Part shown: in pieces, positions 16,522 to 24,823 of the stretch
Numbering within the stretch: the stretch's first letter is position 1
Layout: each line of letters opens with the position of its first letter
Source: Nostoc sp. UHCC 0870
GTDB taxonomy: Bacteria > Cyanobacteriota > Cyanobacteriia > Cyanobacteriales > Nostocaceae
DNA: 33,931 nt
Assembly: GCF_022063185.1 (NCBI RefSeq)
Contig: NZ_CP091921.1
Location: forward strand, 1 to 33,931
Direction of reading: 5' to 3'
Notes under the pieces: model-generated
Told to the model about the DNA's origin: nothing
The model's input: only the letters and a program-made list of their open reading frames with translations
Databases searched by the model: none
Position numbers and translations under genes: made by a program

Positions 16522-16884
16522 TGGCACATTATAAAATTTAAACTTTTGGTCTACCGTAATTATTGTTAACTCTTCTACCAAAGCTTGAGAAATTAACATC
16601 CTATCGAATGGGTCTTTATGATGCCAAGGCAAACTACCCACATTTAAACAATGCTCCGCCGAGATATCCAAAACTTGAAACCGATTATCCCGAAGCACCG
16701 CCAACAAATCATCGGGTTGCTTCAACTTTCCTAATGAAGTTTTAATCGCTATTTCCCATATTGTTGCTGCGCTAACAAAACTATCATTTACTGGATTTCT
16801 AATAATTTCTCGCACATCTGCCGACAACTTCGGGTCATTTGCTAACCACCACAACAAAACATGGGTATCTAATAAAAAACCCAT
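16498..16884 (-). CDS. PIN-domain toxin (VapC-like)
   Basis: A 128-aa PIN protein with the usual start GFLLDTHVLLWWLANDP, an inner Glu (AATIWEIAIKTSLGKL) and C-terminal acidic residues (HKDPFDRMLISQA and TVDQKF). It begins one base into the stop of the Phd-type antitoxin gene (TAATG), so the two are coupled. Its end overlaps the orphan FitA-like gene on the other strand by 24 bp. Likely role: RNase toxin in plasmid addiction. Confidence 0.87.
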   Translation of the reverse strand: MGFLLDTHVLLWWLANDPKLSADVREIIRNPVNDSFVSAATIWEIAIKTSLGKLKQPDDLLAVLRDNRFQVLDISAEHCLNVGSLPWHHKDPFDRMLISQALVEELTIITVDQKFKFYNVPLFSGDFG

Positions 16885-17126
16885 TAACCTTTTCCATAGA
16901 ACATAGCGTTAATCTCCTCTGACTCATCATCAAAATCATCAGCAATCCAAACGCGCCCTTCCCAAGCCCCTGGAGTACGCGGCTCAAGTTCCGCCTCATA
17001 GCGTACCAAACGCACCAACGGTTTACCCTCTCGACTAATCACCACATCTTCACCCTCTAATACTGACTCTATTAATTCGAGAAGATATGCCTTTGCCTCT
17101 TGAACCGTTGCATTCTTCATAGACAA
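16884..17126 (-). CDS. Phd/YefM-type antitoxin
   Basis: Eighty residues with the Phd/YefM fold signature: a start ATVQEAKAYLLELIESVLEG, then EDVVISREGKPLVRLV, then an acidic, disordered tail that would wrap the toxin. Coupled to the downstream PIN toxin by a one-base overlap. It is divergent from hsdR, and the 78-bp gap to that gene must hold both promoters. Confidence 0.85.
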   Translation of the reverse strand: MSMKNATVQEAKAYLLELIESVLEGEDVVISREGKPLVRLVRYEAELEPRTPGAWEGRVWIADDFDDESEEINAMFYGKG

Positions 17127-17204
17127 AAAAACCAGATAGATTAAAATCTAATTATAAAATGAAAATTTATGTATCATTCCACACTCCTTTAATTTTTAAT
17201 CTAA

Positions 17205-20200
17205 ATGACCGCCCTCACCGAAGACGAAATCGAACAATACCAACTCCAACTCTTGCAAAACCTTGGTTATAGCTACAGCAACGGCTACGACATCCAACCA
17301 GAAGGCAGCAAGCAAGAGCGAGAAACTTTCGGTGAAGTAATTTTAAAAGATAGACTCCCCCAGGCAATATCAAGAATTAATCCCACCATTCCCCATGATG
17401 CCCAATATCAGGCACAACGGGAAATATTTAATATTGCTAGTTCCGACCTACTCAACAACAACGAAATATTCCATAAATACCTCACAGAAGGCATCACCGT
17501 TGAATATCAAAAAAACGGCGAAACCAGAGGCGAACCTGTTAAATTAATTGACTGGGAACACCCCGAAAATAACGAATTTCTCGCCGTCAACCAATTTACA
17601 GTCATTGAAGACAACCATAACCATCGCCCCGATATTGTCCTGTTCATTAACGGCTTACCCCTCGTCGTCATCGAACTTAAAAACGCCGCCAATGAAAAAG
17701 CCAATCTTAACGCCGCCTATAACCAACTCCAAACCTATAAAAGCAGAATCCCTAGCCTATTTATCTACAACGCCCTATTAGTAATTTCAGATGGGCTATC
17801 CGCCCGTGCTGGTTCACTTACGGCTGGGTTTAACCGCTTCTCCACATGGAAAAACCCCACAGGCGAAAACCAAATCAACGAACTAGAAATTTTAACTAAC
17901 GGGCTACTCAACAAGCAAACCTTACTAGATTTAATTCGTCACTTCACCGTATTTGAAAAGTCCAAAACCGAAGACCTGAAAACAGGCATAGTTAGCATTA
18001 CCACCATTAAAAAAATCGCCGCATATCATCAATATTACGCCGTTAATAAAGCCGTCGAATCTATCATTAATGCCTCATCCCAAGCAGGCGATCGCAAAGG
18101 CGGTGTACTTTGGCATACTCAAGGAAGCGGTAAATCCCTTTCAATGGTATTTCTGGCAGGAAAACTGGTTTTAAACCAAAACCTCCAGAACCCCACCATC
18201 GTCATGTTGACAGATCGCAATGACTTAGATGATCAACTATTTGATACCTTCGCAGGTTGTCAGCAACTCCTCAGACAAGACCCCCAACAAGCAGGAGATA
18301 GAGATCAAGTACGCGAACTGCTCAACACCAACTCAGGCGGTATCATTTTTACCACCGTCCAGAAATTTTCCCCGGCTGATGGCGAAACCCTCTATCCCCA
18401 AATCAGCCCTCGCCCTAATATCATTGTCCTGGCTGATGAAGCCCACCGCAGCCAATATGGTTTCACAGCTAAACAAGTTAATGTCCTTGATGCTGAAGGC
18501 AACGTGATTGGTAAACGCACCAAATACGGCTTTGCAAAATATATTAGACAAGCTTTACCCAATGCTACCTTTGTCGGCTTCACAGGTACACCCGTAGAAC
18601 AAACCGACAAAAACACCCCCGCTATTTTTGGTGAATATATCGACATCTACGACATCTCCCAAGCCGTCAAAGATGGGGCAACCGTGCCGATTTATTACGA
18701 GAGCCGCTTAGTACAAGTTGATTTAGACGCAGCAGGTAGACAACTCCTAGATGAACTAGACGAAGACCTGAGCTTTGAAGAACTGAGCATCACCCAAAAA
18801 GCCAAAGTTAAACAAACCAAACTGGAAGCGATTGTTGGTTCTACTAAAAGAATAAGACAGATTGCCCAAGATATTGTGACTCACTTCGAGGCACGGCAAC
18901 AGGTAAACAAAGGCAAAGCCATGATTGTGACCATGAGCCGCCAAATCGCCGTTAACCTCTACGATGCCATAATTCAACTCCGCCCTGATTGGCACAGTGA
19001 GGATCTCAACTTAGGCAAAATCAAAGTTGTAATTACTACCTCTGCTGCCGATGAAGGTAATTTAATTAAACATCACACCAGCAAAGCCCAGCGTCAAAAC
19101 CTCGCCCAACGCCTCAAAGACCCCGAAAACTCCCTAGAATTAGCCATAGTCTGCGATATGTGGCTCACAGGCTTTGATGCCCCATGTCTGCACACCATGT
19201 ATATTGATAAGCCGCTTAAAAGTCATAATTTAATGCAAGCGATCGCCAGAATCAACCGCGTCTATTTTGAAAAAACAGGCGGTTTGATTGTGGACTATCT
19301 GGGACTGGCCACCGAACTCAAAAAAGCCCTATCCTTCTATTCTCAAAGTGGCGGTAAAGGCGACCTCACCCTCAATCAAGATGTGGCAGTGGGACTACTC
19401 CTAGCCAAATTGGAAATCGTCGAGCAAATCATGTCAGGCTTTACCTATCAGCATTATTTTGAGGCTGACACTGGCGAAAAACTGAATATCCTCAAAAATG
19501 CCACTAACTACGTAGCTGCACCAAACATCAAAGATAGATTTCTCAGTGAAGTTATCGCCCTATCCAAAGCCCATTCTCTCGCCGTACCCCATCCCCAAGC
19601 GATCGCCGCATCAGAAATCATCTCATTTTTCCAAGCCATCCAAGCCAGCCTCAGAAAACTAGAAAGCGGCGGTGATGGTAGTGGACTCAGCAACCAAGAC
19701 ATCGAAACCGCCATCCGTCAAGTCGTAGATCAAGCCTTGGTATCCGATGCAGTGATTAACATCTTTGATGAAGCAGGCATTAAAAATCCTGACATCTCCA
19801 TCATCTCCGATGAATTTATGGCAGAAGTGCGGGGCATGGAACACCAAAACCTTGCGGTAGAACTGCTGCAAAAACTACTTAAGGATGAAGTTAAAACCCG
19901 CAGTCGGACAAATATTGTCCAAAGTCGTAAACTCTCGGAAATGTTAGAAGATGCCCTACGCCGCTATCGCAACCAAGTCATCAGCGTTACGGATATTTTA
20001 GAAGAACTGCTGGAACTAGCAAAAGACACGAAAGCTGCCAACGCCAGGGGTGAAGAACTGGGACTAGAACCCTATGAACTGGCCTTTTATGATGCACTGT
20101 CACAAAACCAAAGCGCACAGGATGTAATGGGTGTTGATAAACTGCGAGAATTAGCGATCGTGCTAGTAGATCGCATTCGCAAAAATGCTTCTATTGACTG

Positions 20201-20357
20201 GAATCTTAAAGAAAGTGTCCGTTCCCGAATGAAAGTGGCAGTTAAAAGGCTACTGCGTCAATATGGTTATCCCCCCGATATGGAGGCACTAGCTACGGAA
20301 CTGGTATTAGAACAAGCCAAAGTTTTTACTGAATTTGCAGTCTCAATCAAGACATAA
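17205..20357 (+). CDS. hsdR: Type I restriction enzyme subunit HsdR
   Basis: A 1050-aa restriction/translocase subunit of a type I R-M enzyme. It has a PD-(D/E)xK-type nuclease region near residues 140-165 (HRPDIVLFINGLPLVVIELK), then an SF2 motor: Walker A TQGSGKSLSM near 310, DEAH box VLADEAHRSQ, and motif III FTGTPVE. Later come the helicase segments DMWLTGFDAP and MQAIARINRV, and the C-terminal helical domain ending KRLLRQYGYPPD. The frame is intact. HsdR cuts only when bound to HsdM and HsdS, both damaged here, so on its own it should be silent. It is separated from hsdS by toxin-antitoxin genes rather than following it directly. Confidence 0.95.
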   Translation: MTALTEDEIEQYQLQLLQNLGYSYSNGYDIQPEGSKQERETFGEVILKDRLPQAISRINPTIPHDAQYQAQREIFNIASSDLLNNNEIFHKYLTEGITVEYQKNGETRGEPVKLIDWEHPENNEFLAVNQFTVIEDNHNHRPDIVLFINGLPLVVIELKNAANEKANLNAAYNQLQTYKSRIPSLFIYNALLVISDGLSARAGSLTAGFNRFSTWKNPTGENQINELEILTNGLLNKQTLLDLIRHFTVFEKSKTEDLKTGIVSITTIKKIAAYHQYYAVNKAVESIINASSQAGDRKGGVLWHTQGSGKSLSMVFLAGKLVLNQNLQNPTIVMLTDRNDLDDQLFDTFAGCQQLLRQDPQQAGDRDQVRELLNTNSGGIIFTTVQKFSPADGETLYPQISPRPNIIVLADEAHRSQYGFTAKQVNVLDAEGNVIGKRTKYGFAKYIRQALPNATFVGFTGTPVEQTDKNTPAIFGEYIDIYDISQAVKDGATVPIYYESRLVQVDLDAAGRQLLDELDEDLSFEELSITQKAKVKQTKLEAIVGSTKRIRQIAQDIVTHFEARQQVNKGKAMIVTMSRQIAVNLYDAIIQLRPDWHSEDLNLGKIKVVITTSAADEGNLIKHHTSKAQRQNLAQRLKDPENSLELAIVCDMWLTGFDAPCLHTMYIDKPLKSHNLMQAIARINRVYFEKTGGLIVDYLGLATELKKALSFYSQSGGKGDLTLNQDVAVGLLLAKLEIVEQIMSGFTYQHYFEADTGEKLNILKNATNYVAAPNIKDRFLSEVIALSKAHSLAVPHPQAIAASEIISFFQAIQASLRKLESGGDGSGLSNQDIETAIRQVVDQALVSDAVINIFDEAGIKNPDISIISDEFMAEVRGMEHQNLAVELLQKLLKDEVKTRSRTNIVQSRKLSEMLEDALRRYRNQVISVTDILEELLELAKDTKAANARGEELGLEPYELAFYDALSQNQSAQDVMGVDKLRELAIVLVDRIRKNASIDWNLKESVRSRMKVAVKRLLRQYGYPPDMEALATELVLEQAKVFTEFAVSIKT

Positions 20358-20358
20358 A

Positions 20359-20466
20359 AGGATTTGGACAATCCGCCGCCACGTCACCATTGACTGGACT
20401 GTGAAGGAGAGTGTTAAGGCTAATCTGCGTAGGTTGGTTAAACGTCTGCGGCGGAAATATGGTTAT
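20359..20466 (+). pseudogene. 3' remnant of a second hsdR
   Basis: The stretch encodes IRRHVTIDWTVKESVKANLR and RKYGY. It matches the C-terminal region of HsdR proteins and repeats, at lower identity, the intact hsdR segment IDWNLKESVRSRMKVAVKRL (around 20195-20275). It follows the intact stop immediately, has no start, and breaks off after KYGY. It is likely the tail of the R-M locus's original hsdR. Confidence 0.75.
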
Positions 20467-20493
20467 CTCGGCTTCACGTCCAGTTCGCTACAG

Positions 20494-21012
20494 TTAAATT
20501 TTGTCTACAGAAAACATGGCTTGGACTTCGGTTAAAGGGAGATGCCAAACTAATTCGGGCTGCCAGGTGTCTGGGTCAAAGTTAGAATGAAGGCCGCGCT
20601 GATATGCTTGCCACAATCTTTCCCAGGTAAATTTGTGTCGAGAGTTGAGGTTTTTATGAATCATTCTTAATAGTCCCAGTCCTATAAGAAGATTAAATAA
20701 TCCAAATTTTGCGCCTAATAAAAATGCTTGGACTTCTGCTTCGCCGATGGGATCTGCGCCATAACCTGTGAGGACGTGAACGCCGTCATGGAGTTGTTTA
20801 CGGCGACTACCTGTGGTGAAAGGTTTGAGGTTATGTGTGTCGAGAAATTCAACCAAAGTTTTGCCAAAAGTGTTAGGAGGGAGCGAGCGCAATTTTTCCA
20901 CATACACGATTTGTGGGACGTTTTTTCCGCGTGTTTCGGTAAAGCGATCCAATATATCTAAAAATTGTTGCAGGCGGGGTGTAAGATTTGGGGAAGCGAT
21001 ATCGGGTTGCAT
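20494..21012 (-). CDS. Coq4-family protein
   Basis: A 172-aa protein with the Coq4 hallmark HDxxH followed by Glu (LHDGVHVLTGYGADPIGEAE), preceded by PPNTFGKTLVEFLDTHNLKP. Coq4 proteins act in ubiquinone synthesis in mitochondria. Cyanobacteria make plastoquinone and carry Coq4-like proteins of unclear role, so function here is uncertain. Soluble, with no signal peptide. It is convergent with the hsdR remnant and is an unusual metabolic-type gene among plasmid functions. A small hairpin (AGGGTGG/CCACCCT, 21034-21053) lies upstream. Confidence 0.8.
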   Translation of the reverse strand: MQPDIASPNLTPRLQQFLDILDRFTETRGKNVPQIVYVEKLRSLPPNTFGKTLVEFLDTHNLKPFTTGSRRKQLHDGVHVLTGYGADPIGEAEVQAFLLGAKFGLFNLLIGLGLLRMIHKNLNSRHKFTWERLWQAYQRGLHSNFDPDTWQPELVWHLPLTEVQAMFSVDKI

Positions 21013-21185
21013 GATTTAGATGTGGTTTTGAGTAGGGTGGAGTAACCCACCCTGAAACTTTAATTGTTGGATGTAGTCGAATTAGCGATCGCTCTGTTGA
21101 CGACGTTTTGATTTCCTGTTTAGGATGTCACCATCATAGGAATTAGCTGTTAGTAATCACATGAGGAGAAAGTCACGATTATAAC

Positions 21186-21201
21186 CATGACTAAAGTCAT
21201 G
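21186..21201 (+). terminator. Possible hairpin terminator
   Basis: CATGACT-AA-AGTCATG forms a 7-bp stem followed by CTTGATTTTTTT on the plus strand. The loop is very short and no intact plus-strand gene ends here, so the call is weak. Confidence 0.3.
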
Positions 21202-21223
21202 CTTGATTTTTTTGCTGTTTGAG

Positions 21224-21484
21224 TCAAAATAATTTATAAATTACAGTTACAACAACGTGGGCATTTTTTAGTAAATTAGAGATCGCGTTCTGCTTCTGCT
21301 TTTCAGTTACCCCCAGATATCGCTCCAAAGCGGCCAAAGTCCGATGTCCCGATATCTCCTGTATGTGGCGCAAAGGTATCCCCGCATTGCTCATCTTTGT
21401 CAAGCGCGTAAGTTTCTGTACGATTGCTACCAGAACCCCGTCGAGGATAGAAATTGCAGTAGAGTTTATTCGTGTATGTCCCAC
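21224..21484 (-). pseudogene. C-terminal remnant of a tyrosine recombinase
   Basis: Eighty-six codons, of which the core (MSNAGIPLRHIQEISGHRTL, then AALERYLGVTEKQKQNAIS) is nearly identical to the end of the integrase gene at 22325-22894. It keeps the last catalytic His and the Tyr nucleophile but lacks the Arg and His-x-x-Arg parts. Many silent differences at DNA level show an old duplication or a second, related element. The upstream codons and the last ~16 residues are unrelated. Confidence 0.75.
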
Positions 21485-21738
21485 CTTAAAACCCGTTTTC
21501 TACCTTCACCCTCCCATTGACTAACCAAACGTGATTTCTTAACCTGCTCCAGCGCAGACTGGGATTTTTTAACCTGCTCCAGTGCATCCAATGCACTTAC
21601 CGCCGATTTGAGTCGTCGTTTTAAGCTCGGTTCAGTCATCAACTGTAGCCAATTAGCCAACGCCGGGCTGAGATTGACCAAGCCCCGTTGGGGCTGTGGG
21701 GTGTAGGGTGTGGGGTGTAGGGGAAGAAAAAGCCCCAA
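21466..21738 (-). pseudogene. Gene fragment, unknown, 5' end replaced by repeat element
   Basis: The 90-codon frame starts inside a GC-rich repeat element (its first ~15 residues are low-complexity Pro/Thr). It then continues as a normal-looking basic protein (LSPALANWLQLMTEPSLKRR, then two copies of ALEQVKKS, ending RKRVLRWDI). Probably the C-terminal part of a plasmid protein truncated by the element at 21695-21883. No function recognised. The 3' end overlaps the recombinase remnant by 19 bp. Confidence 0.4.
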
Positions 21739-21883
21739 AACCTGGGTACAAGCCCCTTATTTTAATAATGGAAACAAAAAAAAAGATGTGTTTCAAGACA
21801 CGCAGTGCCAGAAACACAGCGTCCTTGCTTGAAACCCCTTATTTTAATTATGGGGTTCACTACACCCTACACCCTACCCCCTG
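21695..21883. repeat. Interspersed repeat element with G-rich terminal inverted repeats
   Basis: The left end (21695-21724) is GGGTGTAGGGTGTGGGGTG-like and the right end (21858-21883) is its imperfect complement. The interior contains two related CCCCTTATTTTAAT segments (about 21750 and 21836). Truncated genes abut both sides. It resembles in build, though not in sequence, the element inside the relaxase gene. Confidence 0.65.
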
Positions 21884-21884
21884 T

Positions 21885-22166
21885 TCATCTAGCATTGATA
21901 TAGCTTTGAACTAGGGCAAAACCCCGCTCAATCTCAAAGTAGTTGAGATAACGAGGAATAGCGGGGTGATCCAATGATTTTAAAACTTCTGCTTCTCGTT
22001 CAAAAAGTTTTAAGGATTGCCATTCAAAGTCTTCACCAAAAGTAAGTAGCTTAACCACAACTAACTCTTGAGTTTGATGATCGATAGCCAGCACAGTTTT
22101 ACGTCCGGGATTTTTCCCCAGTTGTTTTTGAATTTCGTAGCGACCAATTAACATCTGATCTGGCAT
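21885..22166 (-). pseudogene. Truncated Ser/Thr protein kinase (N-lobe only)
   Basis: Ninety-three residues covering only the kinase N-lobe: RYEIQKQLGKNPGRKTVLAI (nucleotide loop), VVVKLL with the ATP-binding Lys, and EREAEVLKSLDHPAIPRYL with the helix-C Glu, ending at the hinge (FALVQSYI). The catalytic loop HRD and DFG motifs are absent. The frame stops two bases before the repeat element at 21695-21883, which probably marks the truncation. It cannot be an active kinase. Confidence 0.85.
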
Positions 22167-22324
22167 AGCTTTTTCAAAATGTCACTTTATTTATTACATA
22201 CACTTCCCATTTGTGTAATTTCATATTTATAAAGCTTACACCCGCGCTCTGGCTGTTCGCCTAAACGAATAGGTGTTGACTCCCTAACAGAGATGTTGGT
22301 ATAGCTCCTACATTTATACATTGT

Positions 22325-22894
22325 TCAAAAATCCAAAGCAGAGATAGCGTTCTGCTTCTGCTTCTCAGTCACCCCTAAATACCGCTCCAAAGCAGCCAAA
22401 GTCCGATGTCCAGATATCTCCTGAATGTGGCGCAACGGTATTCCGGCATCGCTCATCCTGGTTAACGCAGTCCTGCGAAAACTGTGCGTACTCACCCCCT
22501 CAATACCCAGCCGCACACAAGTATCTCTGAGGATTTTATCAGCACTGACCTTATGAATATGCCCCAACCCATGCCGCCCTGGAAACAAGAACTCCTTGCG
22601 CCGGTTGGGGTTGTACTCTTCTAAATACTGCTTCAGCTTCGGATGCACTTGAATTTCCCTAGTGTCCCGCTTCCCTTTGGTGTTAACACTCCGTAACACC
22701 AACACCCCCCTGACACCGTGACTCCCAAACACATCTAGAACCGCCAACGTGCAAGCTTCATTGATCCGGCAAGCAGCATAAAGACACACGCCAAATAAAG
22801 CGCGATCGCGTGGGTTGACAAAGCCCTCGGTAAATAGGACATTGATTTGATCGGGCGTAAGGATTTCTGCCCTGCCGAATCGGTTTATTTTCAT
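22325..22894 (-). CDS. Tyrosine recombinase/integrase
   Basis: A short 189-aa integrase starting at ATG 22894 (MKINRFGRAEILTPDQINVL). The open frame reaches 22975, but the extra part looks non-coding. Catalytic residues are visible: Arg in CRINEA (Arg43), THSFRRTAL (His-x-x-Arg), SGHRTL (His) and the Tyr in ALERYLG. It holds only the catalytic domain, as in many cyanobacterial plasmid integrases. Likely roles are plasmid dimer resolution or integration of a passenger element. A diverged partial copy sits 0.9 kb away. No attachment site could be recognised. Confidence 0.88.
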   Translation of the reverse strand: MKINRFGRAEILTPDQINVLFTEGFVNPRDRALFGVCLYAACRINEACTLAVLDVFGSHGVRGVLVLRSVNTKGKRDTREIQVHPKLKQYLEEYNPNRRKEFLFPGRHGLGHIHKVSADKILRDTCVRLGIEGVSTHSFRRTALTRMSDAGIPLRHIQEISGHRTLAALERYLGVTEKQKQNAISALDF

Positions 22895-22917
22895 AGGGTC
22901 TAGCCTACATGATCTAA

Positions 22918-23043
22918 GAGCCATTAAACAATGTAACTGCCCAAAAAGCCTATTCTCTCGTGCGCGATGACACACCCTTAACCCAAGCTTATCAATCAGC
23001 CCTACAGTACGACCGCTACAACCCGCATTCTTTCGTTGGGTGA
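22918..23043 (+). pseudogene. Coding remnant of an unknown protein (41 codons)
   Basis: An open frame with protein-like sequence (TAQKAYSLVRDDTPLTQAYQ, then YDRYNPHSFVG and stop) has no start codon and an upstream in-frame stop at 22915. It looks like the C-terminal scrap of a gene whose 5' part was lost next to the integrase. Family not recognised. Confidence 0.4.
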
Positions 23044-23112
23044 TTAAACTTGCTTATGATTGCAACACGATGACCACTTACAGGTATGATCCACACCAAT
23101 AGGATTCGCTGA

Positions 23113-23295
23113 TGTTGTGGCTGGCATGAGTTGTCTATACTCCTTCTATACCCCTGGTTGATCCATCGTTGCTATCAAGCTCGTGATATCAACCATATTG
23201 GGGAGAAAGTAGCGAAGCTGCTATCAGCCGCCATGCAACGGCTGAAAACGCTACCCAGAGAGAGTTTCAGAAAAATTTTTCAACTTTTACCCTAA
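23113..23295 (+). pseudogene. Possible coding remnant, unknown (60 codons)
   Basis: Open frame ending at TAA 23295, with protein-like text (YPWLIHRCYQARDINHIGEK, then LLSAAMQRLKTLPRESFRK). There is no start codon at its 5' end and no recognised family. Could be chance. Confidence 0.25.
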
Positions 23296-23391
23296 AATGA
23301 GATTTTGACCCATTGGATGCACACTTAAAGGTGTACCATTTAAACCTCACTGATTTTTACAGCCTGAAACCCGCATGGCTACGTTAATAAA

Positions 23392-23429
23392 TGCAGTACC
23401 AAATAGCCTAAAGGTCAATTGGTACTGCA
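23392..23429. other. Hairpin, 11-bp perfect stem
   Basis: TGCAGTACCAA and TTGGTACTGCA separated by 16 bases. No T-run on the plus strand; possibly a repeat-element end or a weak terminator for the lipoprotein gene on the minus strand. Confidence 0.45.
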
Positions 23430-23556
23430 AAAACAAGCGAGTTCTGAGAATTTCGGGTTAAAGAGCTATTTTATTTTTGAAATCCTTACGTAACAATACT
23501 TTCAGGCGGTGCGTGGCGGCTCATGACAGGCTCGCTACTTTTACCCCTAGTAGCTG

Positions 23557-24087
23557 TTATTCATTATCAAATTGCTTGAATGGAAGAAAGACACAAGAAG
23601 TAGATTTATTGAAATCAGAGCGAACCGGAGTTGGCACTTTTATAGCAGGAGAGCCAGTTAAAGCAGCGACTTTTTCACCACTGTCATTGAGTTTTGCTGC
23701 GCTAGAAACAGCTTTGCTGAAAAAGTCATCTGATTTCCAAACTTCCAAAGTAATCTGTTCTATCTTTTGTGGTTTAGAAATAGGAATTCCTTCTACTTCG
23801 TGTTTTTTTAAAACTGTCTGATCAGTATCTATCTTAGCAGTAATTTCAGTGTAGAGTAATTCACCTTCTTTTTTAGGTTGAGAAGCAAGGATTTCAAAAC
23901 TTTTTAGAGAGTGTAATCTCAAAGAATCTTTTGAGCTACAATACTGCTGAATAGCCTCACTAGATTTACTACCTTTAATAAGCTCTAAATGATTCTTGGC
24001 TAAATCCTGCGGCGACATAGAGCCACAACCAGTTAACAGTAAACCTAGTAGTAGCGGCTTAAAAATAAACCCGATTTTTAATTGCAT
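23557..24087 (-). CDS. Putative lipoprotein, unknown function
   Basis: A 176-aa protein with a lipoprotein signal: basic start, hydrophobic core PLLLGLLL and lipobox LTGC, the Cys being about residue 21. It would be lipid-anchored outside the plasma membrane. The mature part is hydrophilic with two further Cys and no recognised domain; its size and layout resemble small DUF4878-like lipoproteins, but this is only an impression. Monocistronic. A large hairpin lies 22 bp before the start (24109-24153). Confidence 0.75.
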   Translation of the reverse strand: MQLKIGFIFKPLLLGLLLTGCGSMSPQDLAKNHLELIKGSKSSEAIQQYCSSKDSLRLHSLKSFEILASQPKKEGELLYTEITAKIDTDQTVLKKHEVEGIPISKPQKIEQITLEVWKSDDFFSKAVSSAAKLNDSGEKVAALTGSPAIKVPTPVRSDFNKSTSCVFLPFKQFDNE

Positions 24088-24108
24088 ATTTTTTGGCAGA
24101 ACAACAGC

Positions 24109-24153
24109 ATGGCAGAAAAGTAATAAGCGGGAACTACCCGCTTATTCTGCCAT
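24109..24153. promoter_or_regulatory. Long hairpin in the leader of the lipoprotein gene
   Basis: AATAAGCGGG (24122-24131) pairs with CCCGCTTATT (24137-24146). Outside it, ATGGCAG and CTGCCAT pair across a one-sided bulge. In the minus-strand transcript it would sit just upstream of the lipoprotein start, as an attenuator or stability element. Confidence 0.55.
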
Positions 24154-24303
24154 TACTTTGTTGTATTTATCTGCATATAAAATCGTCAGGAGTAGTAATA
24201 CTGAATAAAATAGAACAAACTGCCAATTTAAAAGAAAATGTCGCAGTAGTTGGCGAATTAAGCAGAATGACCTAGTGGCCTATCAAGTTAGTTTTGACGG
24301 TTC

Positions 24304-24353
24304 GTAGTAAGGACTTTAGACCTGATTTTTCTAAGAACTAAAGTCCTTACTAC
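24304..24353. repeat. Inverted repeat, 16-bp arms (Nostoc-type GTAGTAAGGACTTTAG)
   Basis: GTAGTAAGGACTTTAG (24304-24319) and its exact complement (24338-24353) enclose an 18-nt loop. This sequence type recurs between genes in Nostoc-like genomes. Its right arm overlaps the stop of the remnant at 24350. Confidence 0.7.
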
Positions 24354-24541
24354 AAAAAAAGCTTATCCCTCAATTGGAATTTGGCACGGTGATGCCTAAA
24401 TGCCTGATTATTAAAACAGAGTAAAGCTTCTTCAAATGCTTTTTTTATATAGACAGCAACTTCTGAGCTAATTGTTTTATTAGGGGTAGGATATAATGTT
24501 GTTACTTGATAATAAGGTACAAAATCATCATTTGTATAGAT
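24350..24541 (-). pseudogene. C-terminal remnant of an unknown protein (63 codons)
   Basis: An open minus-strand frame with strongly protein-like text (YYQVTTLYPTPNKTISSEVA, then VYIKKAFEEALLCF) ends at TAG 24350. It has no start codon; an in-frame TAA lies just upstream. Probably the tail of a lost gene. Family not recognised. Confidence 0.45.
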
Positions 24542-24823
24542 TTAAGGTAAACATTATAATAATATGAAAGCATTTACTAATGTAAATGCTGATAAATAAG
24601 AAAAAAGACTAATTTTATCTGTTTGATACACATACACCTGTTTCTTCACACTAGAAACATTTCGCTGCAAATCTTTACATGATTTGGCATCTCATCAGAC
24701 ATTAGCCACCCGTGACAGGTTAAGAGAATTGCACATTTGTCAAGAGGGTACGAAAAAAGGGGACATCAGCATTGGGAACAATACGGGGTACAGCCCTAAT
24801 TCACTCCTAGTAGGCGTTAGCCA

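Larger units (their letters stand above)
23044..23556. other. Intergenic, eroded DNA with scraps
   Basis: No intact gene. It contains one coding-like fragment (23113-23295) and an 11-bp inverted repeat (23392-23429). Confidence 0.5.
24088..24823. other. Intergenic with two hairpins and one gene scrap
   Basis: No intact gene. It holds the hairpins at 24109-24153 and 24304-24353 and the minus-strand remnant 24350-24541. A plus-strand frame at 24684-24905 overlaps the end of the minus-strand gene below and is not convincing. Confidence 0.5.

Noticed and set aside
24304..24353. Intrinsic terminator
   Set aside because: The hairpin is followed by A's, not T's, on the plus strand, and on the minus strand the T-run precedes it; it fits an interspersed repeat better.
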